From Microbulbifer sediminum (GTDB lineage: Bacteria; Pseudomonadota; Gammaproteobacteria; Pseudomonadales; Cellvibrionaceae): a DNA stretch of 64,000 nucleotides. This document shows, one piece after another, positions 17,664-26,665 of the stretch. The translations under genes were made by a program, and so were the position numbers. The notes beneath the pieces are model-generated. The model made no database searches, had not been told where the DNA came from, and worked only from the letters and a program-made list of their open reading frames with translations. The DNA lies in assembly GCF_021729035.1 (NCBI RefSeq), contig NZ_JAJSAP010000005.1:248001-312000 (forward strand). Direction: 5' to 3'. The number at the start of each line of letters is the position of its first letter. Position 1 is the first letter of the stretch.

Positions 17664-18706
17664 TTCGCTGCTGCTTCCGCCGTGTCCCCCAGTGAGGGGT
17701 GGGCAAAGTGCAACAGCAGGCCGCGACGGTCATCCGGGGCAACAGCGCGACCGACATTATTGTTGTCAAGCACCACGAAAATCCCGTCGTCGTTCACAGC
17801 CAGCCCCTCGGCCTTGCCGTAATAGGTTTCCTGGTACTTGTAACCGGGGCCCTCCTCAACCGCACGGTAATCGATACACCACTGTGCGCGAAGCCCCGGC
17901 AGTGATCGACGGCAAACGGCAAAAGCGTTGCGCTCCAGGGTATAGAGTGCCCCCTCATAAATGGCGAGGCCGGTAAGGTCCTCGGAGCGGCCACGAAAGT
18001 CCAGGCCGGCAACGGGAGGAAGCCGGAAATACTCCACCCCTTCGGCGGACAAGCGCACCAGCCCACGACTGTCGCGCTCAAGGGCGACCCAGGTCACGCT
18101 GCCATCGCGCACCAGGCCCTCGCTGGCCCCGTTGAACTGCAGCATCAAGCCTCGCTCACGGGCCCCCTCAGCCCACAGGTACGGCAGCCAGTGCACCTCG
18201 CCGGTACGGGATAACTGTGCCACCCGGTGATGACGTTCACTGACCAGGTAGATATCCCCGCCGCTGCAGCTGATGCCCTCGAAATCCGCGGCGACTCCCG
18301 GCTGGACCAGGTTCAGCAGCGCTGTCTTCCAGCCCTCCCAGTCCCCGTCCGGGATCTCCAGGCCGGCAATGGGTCGGTGGATCTCCAGGGCTGCCACCGC
18401 TACCACTCCCGAGTCCCAGCCAGAGCCCGATGCCGATAAGCCGCGGGCAGTCTCACCTTTCTCCCTATCCCCGCGACCGCCGCGCTGGTTGCCCGCATTG
18501 TCGGTATGGATTCTGTAGATACTGCCAGAATCCTTGTCCGACACGGCCAGCAGTTCCCCGTCGCAGAAACTGAGGCCGGAGATATCCAGGCCAGCACTGC
18601 CATCCAGCCACCAGCTGCCCTGCAACTCTGCCGGCATCACGGGCTGCGCCATGGCAGCCTGCCCAAGCAAACCTGACAGCAGCAGGCCAGAAAATAATTT
18701 CAGCAT
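17660..18706 (-). CDS. Secreted phytase-like / esterase-like beta-propeller protein
   Basis: A 348-residue protein with a clear signal peptide (LKLFSGLLLSGLLGQAAMAQP). The mature part shows repeated blades with the patterns ISGLSFCDGELLAVSD, FEGISCSGGDIYLVSE, ASEGLVRDGSVTWVALE, LTGLAIYEGALYTLE and AEGLAVNDDGIFVVLDN. Such E/D-G-hydrophobic-A blades are typical of phytase-like or SdiA-regulated propeller domains. No catalytic residues can be assigned and the substrate is unknown. It is coupled to the Fe-S UDG gene downstream, which is an odd partner for a periplasmic protein and may only reflect compact spacing. Confidence 0.6.
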   Translation of the reverse strand: MLKLFSGLLLSGLLGQAAMAQPVMPAELQGSWWLDGSAGLDISGLSFCDGELLAVSDKDSGSIYRIHTDNAGNQRGGRGDREKGETARGLSASGSGWDSGVVAVAALEIHRPIAGLEIPDGDWEGWKTALLNLVQPGVAADFEGISCSGGDIYLVSERHHRVAQLSRTGEVHWLPYLWAEGARERGLMLQFNGASEGLVRDGSVTWVALERDSRGLVRLSAEGVEYFRLPPVAGLDFRGRSEDLTGLAIYEGALYTLERNAFAVCRRSLPGLRAQWCIDYRAVEEGPGYKYQETYYGKAEGLAVNDDGIFVVLDNNNVGRAVAPDDRRGLLLHFAHPSLGDTAEAAAK

Positions 18707-18745
18707 CTTGCCCCTTCATACCGGTGCGATACAGGCACCGTGTTA

Positions 18746-19228
18746 TCAATCGCGGAAATTATTGAACTGCAAGGGCTGTTCCAGCTCTTTCTCCCGCAGG
18801 GTGGCAATACAATGCTGCAAATCATCGCGCTTCTTGCCGGTGACCCGCACCTGGTCGCCCTGGATGGAGGCCTGCACCTTGAGTTTCTCATCCTTGATCA
18901 GCTTGACGATTTTCTTGGCCAGCTCTTTGTCCAGGCCATTTTTCAGTGTGATCTTGACCTTCACCGCCTTACCGGACTGTTCCGGCTCCCCCACGTCCAT
19001 GGCGAGAGGGTCGATATCACACTTGATCAGGGCACTGCGGAGCATATCCACCATCTGCGTGACCTGGATATCCGCCTCGGCACGCACCGTCAGCTCGTAG
19101 CCGTTCATTTCCACTTCGGCATCCACACCCTTGAAGTCAAAGCGGTTACCCACGGTGCGGTTTACCTGGTCGACGGCATTGGTCAGCTGGTGCTTGTCCA
19201 CTTCGGAAACGATATCGAAAGAAGGCAT
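18746..19228 (-). CDS. yajQ: YajQ family nucleotide-binding protein
   Basis: A 160-residue protein almost collinear with E. coli YajQ (163). It starts MPSFDIVSEVDKHQLTNAV and contains RFDFKG, the family signature, then KVKITLKNGLDKELAKKIVK and ending FNNFRD. YajQ-type proteins bind nucleotides; a Xanthomonas homologue binds cyclic di-GMP, while the enteric role is unclear. The start is the ATG at 19228; the frame is open much further upstream but the family always begins here. It follows yaeQ by 14 bp and is probably in one transcript with it. Confidence 0.94.
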   Translation of the reverse strand: MPSFDIVSEVDKHQLTNAVDQVNRTVGNRFDFKGVDAEVEMNGYELTVRAEADIQVTQMVDMLRSALIKCDIDPLAMDVGEPEQSGKAVKVKITLKNGLDKELAKKIVKLIKDEKLKVQASIQGDQVRVTGKKRDDLQHCIATLREKELEQPLQFNNFRD

Positions 19229-19242
19229 ATTTACTCCAAAAA

Positions 19243-19779
19243 TTATTGCAGTTGTTCCGGGATCACCTCCAGGCTCGTCTCCCCGGTGGAAACCCAGAGG
19301 TGGCCGTCCTGTATGGTGACGTTCAGTTCCATATTGCGCCGCGCCTGCGACGCCAGTGATTCGGTCTGGTCCGGCCCCAGTTGATAGACCTTCAGGTTCT
19401 GGAAGCGCGCCAGCACCGATGCCTGCTTCTGCCACCAGACAGCGGCGGTACGCCGCCCATAACTGTACACCAATACCTCGCCGGCCCGGTTGCAGGCCTT
19501 GCGCAGCCGCTCTTCTGCAGGCAGCCCCACCTCGATCCAGCGCTCGATCTCACCGCTGAGGCCGAGCTGCCACAGGTCGGCCTCCTCATCACTGGAGAGG
19601 CCGCGGGTGAACTCCAGGGTTTCGCCGGCATTGTGCGCAAATGCCAGCAACCGCACCATCATGCGCTCGTCGGTTTCCGACGGATGGCGGGCAATGGTCA
19701 GCGGATAGTCCGCGTAATGATGCCGGTCCAGGTCCGCAACCTGGAGGCGGACTTTGAAAATCGTTGCTTTGAGCGCCAT
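19243..19779 (-). CDS. yaeQ: YaeQ family protein
   Basis: A 178-residue protein of the YaeQ family (E. coli YaeQ is 181). It opens with ALKATIFKVRLQVADLDRHHYADYPLTIARHPSETDERMM, of which the H..YADH-like and HPSETD parts are family hallmarks. The fold is related to PD-(D/E)XK nucleases. E. coli YaeQ was studied as an RfaH suppressor candidate, but no firm function is known. It is divergent from lemA with about 84 bp between the genes. Confidence 0.93.
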   Translation of the reverse strand: MALKATIFKVRLQVADLDRHHYADYPLTIARHPSETDERMMVRLLAFAHNAGETLEFTRGLSSDEEADLWQLGLSGEIERWIEVGLPAEERLRKACNRAGEVLVYSYGRRTAAVWWQKQASVLARFQNLKVYQLGPDQTESLASQARRNMELNVTIQDGHLWVSTGETSLEVIPEQLQ

Positions 19780-19863
19780 TCCTATCCCCTACCCCTGTCC
19801 GGTACAGTGACTGTGTCACGAAAAGCTATTATTGTCGGGCTCTGGGCATAAACATGAACATGG

Positions 19864-20520
19864 ATGATCGGCATGAACCCTGCAATTCCCGGCCCCCGTT
19901 GCCAGGCCAGCGCCAGCAGTTGGCGCTGGTGGCGCCTCTGGCGGGCGATGTTTGTTGCGCTCCTCGCGGTAATGACAAGCGGTTGCGGCATCAACAATAT
20001 CCCCACCTACGATGAACAGGTCAAAGCGGCCTGGGCCCAGGTGCAGAACCAGTACCAGCGACGCGCCGACCTGATCCCGAACCTGGTCAAGACCGTGAAG
20101 GCCTATGCTGACCAGGAGCGGGAGACGCTGGAGGCCGTCACGGAGGCCCGTGCCCGGGTCAACTCCATGCAGGTGGATGAAAACCTGATCAATGACCCCG
20201 CCAAACTCCAGCAGTTCGAGGCGGCACAGGCACAACTGAGCGGTGCCCTGTCGCGCCTGATGGTGGTGGTGGAACGCTACCCTGACCTGAAGTCCAACCA
20301 GAATTTCCTCACGCTGCAGTCGCAGCTGGAGGGCACGGAAAACCGCATCAGCGTCGCCCGGCGGGATTATATCTCCGCGGTGGAGCGCTACAACCGGGAA
20401 ATCCGCACATTCCCCGGCCGCATCTGGCACAGCATTCTCTATAGCGACCTGCCTGTCCGCGAAACCTTTGAGGCCACCTCGGAAGATGCCGAGAAAGCGC
20501 CGGAAGTCGATTTCCAGTGA
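19864..20520 (+). CDS. lemA: LemA family lipoprotein-like protein
   Basis: A 218-residue LemA protein: one N-terminal hydrophobic segment ending in a lipobox-like TSGC, then a four-helix domain. Family motifs are YDEQVKAAWAQVQNQYQRRADLIPNLVKTVK and FLTLQSQLEGTENRISVARRDYI. The -3 position of the lipobox is Thr, so acylation is plausible but not certain. An ATG at 19873 is an alternative start. LemA genes commonly precede TPM-domain genes, as here (next gene 19 bp downstream). The function is unknown; membrane or envelope stress roles have been proposed. Confidence 0.9.
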   Translation: MIGMNPAIPGPRCQASASSWRWWRLWRAMFVALLAVMTSGCGINNIPTYDEQVKAAWAQVQNQYQRRADLIPNLVKTVKAYADQERETLEAVTEARARVNSMQVDENLINDPAKLQQFEAAQAQLSGALSRLMVVVERYPDLKSNQNFLTLQSQLEGTENRISVARRDYISAVERYNREIRTFPGRIWHSILYSDLPVRETFEATSEDAEKAPEVDFQ

Positions 20521-20539
20521 CCGAGGCCGAAGGCTCCTG

Positions 20540-21292
20540 ATGCGCCCGCATTCCCTGCACCTGCTGCTCGTAGTACTGCTGGCCTGCCTCACCGCCGCTG
20601 GCGCGTCGGCCCAGCCGGAGTTCCCGCTGCTGTCCGGGCGGGTGGTGGACCGGGCCAACCTGCTGCGCCAGGAGACCGAGTACCGCCTTACGGAGCTGAT
20701 GCAACAGCATGAGAAGGAGACCAGTAACCAGCTGGCGGTGGTTACCGTCCCGGACCTGCAGGGGCTGACCATCGAGGAGTACGGTTACCAGCTGGGCCGC
20801 GAGTGGAAACTGGGGCAAAAGGACAAGGACAATGGAGCTCTGCTGATTGTAGCGCCACAGGAGCGCCAGGTGCGCATCGAGGTGGGCTACGGCCTGGAAG
20901 GCGCACTCACCGATGCCCTGTCGTCCAACATCATCCACACCAAGATACTGCCGCAATTTCGCTCCGGTGACTTTGACGGCGGTGTGATCGCCGGTGTCGA
21001 GTCAATGATCGCCGCAATCCGCAACGAGTATGTCGCCGAACCCACGGAAACCGGCGGTGATCGACGGCTGGCGCTGCTGGTTGGCTTTTTCCTTCTACTG
21101 GTAATGCTACAGCTGTTTGGTGGAGCCGTGTTCGGAGCACCCCTGAACAGCGGCCGCTACCGCCGCGGGCGCTATGGAGGCTACTACGGCGGCGGGGGCT
21201 TTGGCGGCGGCTTCGGCGGTGGTGGCCTTGGCGGAGGTTTTGGTGGTGGCGGTGGCAGCTTTGGCGGCGGGGGCGCCTCGGGGGGATGGTAA
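20540..21292 (+). CDS. TPM domain protein (YgcG-like) with Gly-rich tail
   Basis: A 250-residue exported protein. The signal peptide (residues 1-24) ends at GASAQP. The TPM domain follows (about 30-150): GRVVDRANLL, NQLAVVTVPDLQG, LGQKDKDNGALLIVAP and RIEVGYGLEGALTDA. A membrane segment lies at about 180-200, then a tail made almost only of Gly with Tyr and Phe (about 212-250, GGGFGGGF repeats). TPM domains occur in Psb32 and YgcG proteins; a phosphatase activity has been reported for a plant relative. The start is the ATG at 20540, 19 bp after lemA. The Gly-rich tail is common in this family. Confidence 0.88.
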   Translation: MRPHSLHLLLVVLLACLTAAGASAQPEFPLLSGRVVDRANLLRQETEYRLTELMQQHEKETSNQLAVVTVPDLQGLTIEEYGYQLGREWKLGQKDKDNGALLIVAPQERQVRIEVGYGLEGALTDALSSNIIHTKILPQFRSGDFDGGVIAGVESMIAAIRNEYVAEPTETGGDRRLALLVGFFLLLVMLQLFGGAVFGAPLNSGRYRRGRYGGYYGGGGFGGGFGGGGLGGGFGGGGGSFGGGGASGGW

Positions 21293-21903
21293 TGCTCAAC
21301 AGCGAATACCGGCGCAAGGTGGCAGATACGATCAAGGAAGTGGAGTCACGAACCGATGCCGAAGTCGTCACGGTGCTGACTCGTGAAGCCGACAATTACG
21401 TCTATATCTCCACCCTCTGGGCGGCGTTCCTGGCCCTGCTGTTGGCACCGCTGATGCAGTTCCTGCCCTGGTGGCTGGAATACCAGGAAGCATTCACCCT
21501 GCAGTGGATACTGTTTATCGCGCTGGGCGTGTTGTTTCGCTGGCGCCCACTGACCATGCGACTGATCCCGCGCAAGGTGAAATTCTGGCGTGCCGCCAAC
21601 CTGGCCCGGCGCCAGTTCCTGCAGCAGGAACTGCACAGCACTCACGGGCGCCTGGGCCTGCTGATCTTTGTCGCCGAGGCCGAACATTACGTGGAGATTC
21701 TCGCCGACCGGGGCCTGGCGGAACAGATTACCGATGAGAGCTGGCGCGAGATCGTCGAGGAGTTCATCCACGAGATCAAGAAAGGCAAAACCGGCGAAGC
21801 GTTTGTACACTGTATTGAGCGGTGCGGCGAACTCCTGCGGGAAGTGGCGCCGGCCACAACGATGAAAAATGAGCTTCCCAATCACCTGGTGATCCTGGAC
21901 TGA
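21292..21903 (+). CDS. TPM domain membrane protein
   Basis: A 203-residue second TPM protein. The N-terminal part begins YRRKVADTIKEVESRTDAEVVTVLTREADNY. It is interrupted by two membrane segments (about 39-59 and 67-87), and the TPM part resumes at GRLGLLIFVAEAEHYVEILADRGLAEQ. The TAATG overlap with the upstream gene favours the ATG at 21292; an ATG at 21286 would add 2 residues. With lemA and the Gly-rich TPM gene it forms a three-gene operon found in many proteobacteria. The function is unknown. Confidence 0.87.
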   Translation: MLNSEYRRKVADTIKEVESRTDAEVVTVLTREADNYVYISTLWAAFLALLLAPLMQFLPWWLEYQEAFTLQWILFIALGVLFRWRPLTMRLIPRKVKFWRAANLARRQFLQQELHSTHGRLGLLIFVAEAEHYVEILADRGLAEQITDESWREIVEEFIHEIKKGKTGEAFVHCIERCGELLREVAPATTMKNELPNHLVILD

Positions 21904-21943
21904 GTACCGACGCTAGCTCCCGGGCCACCTCCCGGTAACGACC

Positions 21944-22789
21944 ATGATATTTTCAAGCCGCAGACTGAATCTCGCCCTTGTCGCCCTCCTCCTGGCCATT
22001 CCCTGCGCTTACCTGGCAATTGCCGCCGGCATTCCCGGTGACGAGGCCACCAGCCGGACCGGCCGCCTGGCGCAGATGTTCGCAGGCGACGGCGACCTGG
22101 AGTCCCGCGTGGCCAGGCTGGAGGAATCCCTCGCCCGCTCCAACGAAATCCAGTCGCAAATGCTGGACCTGGTAGAGGAGCTGCGCCAGCAGCTGGAGGG
22201 TGAAGTCGACGACGAGCCCCACACCCGCCGGGCAGCGATTAGCGAGGGGGATGGGCAGCGGCACGGCAGGCGTCGTGCACACAGCCAGGACTTTCATGAT
22301 ATGCAGCTGCAACAACTGGTCGAAGCAGGCATCAATCCCGCACGGGCGGCCCATATTCTCGAGCGGCAGGAACGCTTCCAGTACGAACACATGAAGATTT
22401 CCTACGCGTACCGGCATGCACGGGACAAATCGTCCCCGGAAGCCACCGCCCTCAGGGAGAAACTCGAATCCTACAGCCACCCGCGCAAGATGCTGGAACA
22501 CGAGCTTTCACCACAGGAGTTCGAGCGCTACCTTGAGGCCACCAGTGGCAGCCAGAACATGGAGGTCAATGACGTACTGAGAGGTACACCCGCCGCCAAT
22601 GCCGGCCTGCGCCCCGGCGACAGGATCATCAGCTATAACGGCGAGCGAATTTTCCACATGGGGGACCTGCGCTCGCAGGTTTACAAGGTGGCCCCCGGTG
22701 AAAACGTGGCGGTGGAAATCCAGCGCCGGGACAGTGACAGCCGAGAGACCATTTACCTGCCCAGTGGGCCGTTGGGCATTCGGGGCTAA
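21944..22789 (+). CDS. Uncharacterised membrane-anchored coiled-coil PDZ protein (paralogue 1)
   Basis: A 281-residue protein I do not recognise beyond its domains. One N-terminal membrane anchor (about 8-29) is followed by a predicted coiled coil (about 48-86, ESRVARLEESLARSN). A polar linker and a helical domain come next (QLVEAGINPARAAHILERQERFQYEHMKISY... LSPQEFERYLEATSG). A C-terminal PDZ domain (about 195-281) contains TPAANAGLRPGDRIISYNGERI. There is no protease domain, so it is not an HtrA enzyme; it looks like a periplasmic adaptor. A diverged paralogue lies 198 bp downstream. It starts 40 bp after the TPM gene and could share its transcript. Confidence 0.75.
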   Translation: MIFSSRRLNLALVALLLAIPCAYLAIAAGIPGDEATSRTGRLAQMFAGDGDLESRVARLEESLARSNEIQSQMLDLVEELRQQLEGEVDDEPHTRRAAISEGDGQRHGRRRAHSQDFHDMQLQQLVEAGINPARAAHILERQERFQYEHMKISYAYRHARDKSSPEATALREKLESYSHPRKMLEHELSPQEFERYLEATSGSQNMEVNDVLRGTPAANAGLRPGDRIISYNGERIFHMGDLRSQVYKVAPGENVAVEIQRRDSDSRETIYLPSGPLGIRG

Positions 22790-22987
22790 TTTTCCTGCGA
22801 CACCATGTTCCGGGTAATGATTCCAATGGCCACGAAAAGCGCGCCGGCCAGCGGTGGGCGGCAATATTGGCGTCCAGGGCCTTGCCCGGGGTGAACCGGC
22901 GCAACGCCGCACAATCCAACGTGCGGGGCATTCCCACCAGCTGCACGGTGCATGCTACTCCCAAGTCACCAAGCTCCTGGAACATCT

Positions 22988-23848
22988 ATGCCTCTCAACA
23001 GACGCCTCCATGCATTGCTTGTCGGTTCCACGGTAGCGCTGGCAACGTTTGCCGGCTACCTGGCGATCACCGTTGCTTCAACCCGGGAGGATCCCCCCCG
23101 CCCCTCCCTTTTCCATCCCGATACCCCTGACCACACTGAATTGCGCGGCCGTGTGGCAAGGCTGGAAGTAGCTATCAGCGAGGCACGGCAGTTCCAGTAT
23201 CGCCTGGTTGAACTGATCCAGTCGATTCACGACACAGGGGAGGAGACCGGGAGCACAGGGATTGCCAACAGAAGGGCCCCGGAAATGCCTTCGCCGCAAG
23301 ACGGCCAATGGAAGCCTCGCTCCCAACTGCTGGAGGAGGCCGGCTTTGCGCCGGATCGTGTAGCCGAAATCATTGCACTGGAAAAACGCTTCAACTACGA
23401 GCGCAGGAAAATCTTGCACGAGCTGCATCACCAGGGTGACGAGTCATCCCCTGGTGCCCACGCACTACAAGCCAGGCTGGATAGCTACACGCCGGCCTAC
23501 AGAATGCTGGAAGGTGTGCTTGCCCCGGATGAAATGGAACGCTACCTGGAGGCGACAGGGAATAAGCGGCAGTTCGAGATCATCGCCGTCACCGAGGGCT
23601 CCAGTGCGGCCGGCGCGGGCCTGCAGCGCGGTGACAAAATCCTCTCTTACAACGGCAAGCCGATAACGGACGCGCGCGAGCTATCCGCAGGGATTCGCAG
23701 CGTAGCACCGGGAAAAACCATCAATATGGAAGTACTGCGCCGCGGGCATAAAACCAGTATTCCCGTCCCCAGCGGTCCGCTGGGTGTGGAAATCATACTG
23801 TCCGGGGCCCCTGCCCCGAACAGGCCTGTCGCCGCCACGTCTGAATAA
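22988..23848 (+). CDS. Uncharacterised membrane-anchored coiled-coil PDZ protein (paralogue 2)
   Basis: A 286-residue protein with the same plan as its upstream neighbour: N-terminal anchor (LHALLVGSTVALATFAGYLAI), coiled-coil start LRGRVARLEVAISEARQFQYRLVEL, central helices (LLEEAGFAPDRVAEIIALEKRFNYERRKI and LAPDEMERYLEATGN), and PDZ (EGSSAAGAGLQRGDKILSYNGKPI). Both end in a near-identical VPSGPLG or LPSGPLG motif. Identity is low outside the motifs, so the duplication is old. The ATG at 22988 is chosen because the anchor begins there. It converges on lysS with about 80 bp between and no clear terminator. Confidence 0.73.
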   Translation: MPLNRRLHALLVGSTVALATFAGYLAITVASTREDPPRPSLFHPDTPDHTELRGRVARLEVAISEARQFQYRLVELIQSIHDTGEETGSTGIANRRAPEMPSPQDGQWKPRSQLLEEAGFAPDRVAEIIALEKRFNYERRKILHELHHQGDESSPGAHALQARLDSYTPAYRMLEGVLAPDEMERYLEATGNKRQFEIIAVTEGSSAAGAGLQRGDKILSYNGKPITDARELSAGIRSVAPGKTINMEVLRRGHKTSIPVPSGPLGVEIILSGAPAPNRPVAATSE

Positions 23849-23931
23849 CTTTCTTCGGCAGACGACAACCTGCCAGTTGCGGGTTCATGGTCACAGTCTC
23901 GCCCACTGCAGGCGGACAGCGACCGGAGTCC

Positions 23932-25419
23932 TTACTCCGCGCTGGTTTCGGGGCGCATGTGCGGGAACAGCAGCACGTCGCGGATCGACGGGGAGTCGGT
24001 CAGCAGCATCACCAGGCGGTCGATGCCGATACCCTCACCGGCGGTCGGCGGCAGGCCGTATTCCAGTGCACGAATATAGTCAGCATCGTAGTGCATGGCC
24101 TCGTCGTCGCCGGCGTCCTTCTCTGCCACCTGCGCCTTGAAGCGCTCGGCCTGATCCTCGGCATCGTTGAGCTCCGAGAAACCATTGGCGATCTCGCGGC
24201 CGCCGACAAAGAACTCGAAGCGCTCGGTAACTAACGGGTTCTCGTCATTGCGACGCGCCAGCGGCGACACTTCGGTCGGGTACTCGGTGATGAACGTCGG
24301 CTGGTCCAGGCGATGCTCGACGGTCTTCTCGAAGATCTCGATCTGTACCTTGCCCAGGCCCCAGCTGTCTTTCAGCGGGATACCCAGGTGGTCCGCCACC
24401 TTGCGTGCCCCCTCCAGGTTGTCGATATCCGACGGGTTGAGGCCCGGGTTATAGCGCAGGATGGAATCGAACACCGACAGGCGCGCGAACGGTTTCGAGA
24501 AATCGTAGCTGTTGCCCTGGTACTCGACCGTGGTGGACCCCAGTACATCCTCACAGATGCCACGAAGCATCCCCTCGGTCAGGTCCATCAGGTCGTTATA
24601 GTCGGCGTACGCCTGGTAGAATTCCAGCATGGTGAACTCGGGATTGTGCCGCGTGGACAGCCCCTCGTTACGGAAATTGCGGTTGATCTCGTAGACCCGC
24701 TCGAAGCCGCCAACAACCAGGCGTTTCAGGTACAACTCCGGCGCCACCCGCAGGTACATATCGATATCCAGCGCGTTATGGTGGGTGATAAACGGCCGCG
24801 CGGTGGCACCACCCGGGATCACCTGCAGCATCGGGGTCTCCACTTCCATGAAGTGGTTACCGTTGAGGAAGCGGCGGATATAGTCGATCACCTGTGAACG
24901 GATGCGGAAAACCTCGCGGGATTCCGGCGTCGCAATCAGGTCAACGTAGCGCTGGCGATAACGCATCTCCTGGTCGGCAATGCCGTGGAATTTCTCCGGC
25001 AGCGGCCGCAGGGCCTTGGTGAGCAGCTGGTATTCCTCACAGGTGACGTAGAGATCGCCCTTGCCGGATTTTTGCAGGGTGCCGCGCACGCCGACGATAT
25101 CGCCGATATCCCAGGCACCGTAACGCTCCTTGATATCCTTCTGAGCAGTCTTGTCGGCGTACAGCTGGATACGGCCGGAAACGTCCTGGATCACCATAAA
25201 CGGGCCGCGCTTGGCCAGGATACGGCCCGCCACACACGCGGTCTTGCCCAGTTCCGCCAACTCCTCCTTGGATTTATCGCCAAACTCGGCCTGCAGGTCC
25301 ACGGCCAGGTTTTCCCGGCGGAAGGCATTGGGGAAGGGATTGCCCTTCTCACGCAGCGCAGACAGCTTGGCGCGGCGTTCGGCAATCAATTTGTTCTCGT
25401 CTTGCTGGGTATCTGTCAT
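23932..25419 (-). CDS. lysS: Lysyl-tRNA synthetase (class II)
   Basis: A 495-residue class II aminoacyl-tRNA synthetase. The N-terminal OB-fold (about 60-150) binds the anticodon. Motif 2 is in [20 protein letters not shown] and motif 3 in [29 protein letters not shown] and the MHYDADYI stretch are typical of LysS rather than AspS or AsnS. It lies downstream of prfB on the same strand with a 66-bp gap that holds a REP-like motif, the prfB-lysS order seen in E. coli. Confidence 0.97.
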   Translation of the reverse strand: MTDTQQDENKLIAERRAKLSALREKGNPFPNAFRRENLAVDLQAEFGDKSKEELAELGKTACVAGRILAKRGPFMVIQDVSGRIQLYADKTAQKDIKERYGAWDIGDIVGVRGTLQKSGKGDLYVTCEEYQLLTKALRPLPEKFHGIADQEMRYRQRYVDLIATPESREVFRIRSQVIDYIRRFLNGNHFMEVETPMLQVIPGGATARPFITHHNALDIDMYLRVAPELYLKRLVVGGFERVYEINRNFRNEGLSTRHNPEFTMLEFYQAYADYNDLMDLTEGMLRGICEDVLGSTTVEYQGNSYDFSKPFARLSVFDSILRYNPGLNPSDIDNLEGARKVADHLGIPLKDSWGLGKVQIEIFEKTVEHRLDQPTFITEYPTEVSPLARRNDENPLVTERFEFFVGGREIANGFSELNDAEDQAERFKAQVAEKDAGDDEAMHYDADYIRALEYGLPPTAGEGIGIDRLVMLLTDSPSIRDVLLFPHMRPETSAE

Positions 25420-25461
25420 GGCGATTCGTCAATCGTGGCTTTTAAAGGGTTTGTCTCTTGT

Positions 25462-25478
25462 CCTGTAGGAGCGGATCC
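25462..25478. repeat. REP-like motif, copy 2 (half element)
   Basis: The prfB-lysS spacer contains CCTGTAGGAGCGGATCC on the plus strand. It shares the TAGGAGCGG core with the elements at 17052 and 32543 but lacks their second arm. Confidence 0.5.
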
Positions 25479-25485
25479 AGAAGGA

Positions 25486-26581
25486 TTACAGGCCGGCCTT
25501 GAGGCTCGCCTCGATGAACTGGTCGAGGTCACCGTCGAGCACCGACTGGCAGTTGCTGGTCTGCACACCGGTGCGCAGGTCCTTGATGCGCTGGTCATCG
25601 AGCACATAGGAACGGATCTGGCTGCCCCAGCCGATGTCCGCCTTACTCTCTTCCATCGCCTGCTTTTCGGCGTTGCGCTTCTGCATCTCCTGCTCGTAGA
25701 GCTTGGCGCGCAGCATTTTCCAGGCCTTATCGCGGTTCTGGTGCTGGGAGCGCTCGCTCTGGCAGGCGACCACGATACCGGACGGTACATGGGTCAGGCG
25801 CACAGCTGAATCGGTCTTGTTTACGTGCTGGCCACCGGCGCCCGAGGCACGGTAGGTATCCTCGCGCACCTGCGACTTGTCCACCTCGATCTCGATGTTG
25901 TCGTCGATCTCCGGCGACACGAATACCGAGGTGAAAGAAGTGTGGCGGCGGTTGCCGGAATCGAACGGCGACTTCCGCACCAGCCGGTGGACGCCGGTTT
26001 CCGTGCGCAGCCAGCCGAAGGCATGGTCGCCCTGGAAATGGATGGTGGCACTCTTGATGCCGGCCACTTCGCCGGCGGAAGCCTCTTCCAGCGTAGTCTT
26101 GAAGCCGTGGGCCTCGCCCCAGCGCAGGTACATGCGCAGCAGCATCTCGGCCCAGTCCTGGGCCTCGGTGCCCCCGGAACCCGCCTGGATATCCAGGTAG
26201 GCGTTGTTGGCGTCAGTCTCGCCGGAGAACATGCGGCGGAACTCGAGGATACCCAGCTGCTCCTGCAGGCTGTCGATTTCCTCCGCGACCTCGGCAACGG
26301 AGTCCTCGTCACCCTCTTCCGCTGCCATCTCCAGCAGCTCTCGGCAGTCGGTAATGCCACTGTCGAGATTCTCGATGGTGGAAACAACGGTTTCCAGGGA
26401 GGAGCGCTCGCGACCCAGTTCCTGGGCACGCTCGGGCTGGTCCCAGACGCTGGGCTCCGCCAGCTCCAGCTCGACCTCGGTCAGGCGTTCTTTCTTGTTG
26501 GCGTAGTCAAAGATACCCCCTAAGAACGCCAGTGCGCTCTTCGAGGTCATTCAATTTGTTCAGCAGGGGATTGATTTCCAT
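25486..26581 (-). CDS. prfB: Peptide chain release factor 2, programmed +1 frameshift
   Basis: RF2 recognises UGA and UAA stop codons and hydrolyses peptidyl-tRNA with GGQ (in [11 protein letters not shown]); the recognition tripeptide is in [11 protein letters not shown]. The gene is read in two frames. The ATG at 26581 opens [18 protein letters not shown] and continues to RGYL followed by an in-frame TGA at 26509-26507. The slip site AGG GGG TAT CTT TGA C is complete, including the internal Shine-Dalgarno AGGGGG. After slipping at CTT (26512-26510) the ribosome resumes at GAC (26508), giving 364 residues, the normal length. RF2 thereby autoregulates its own synthesis. Confidence 0.96.
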
Positions 26582-26665
26582 GGATTCCAGAATTCCGAGC
26601 CAGTTGAAAGCGGCGCGCATTCTACCGCAGCGCGCCCTGCCCTTGCCAGTGCGCCCCGGCCCGCC

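Noticed and set aside
21170-21285. Gly-codon tract that looks like a DNA repeat
   Set aside because: It is the coding sequence of the Gly-rich tail of the TPM protein, a usual feature of the family.
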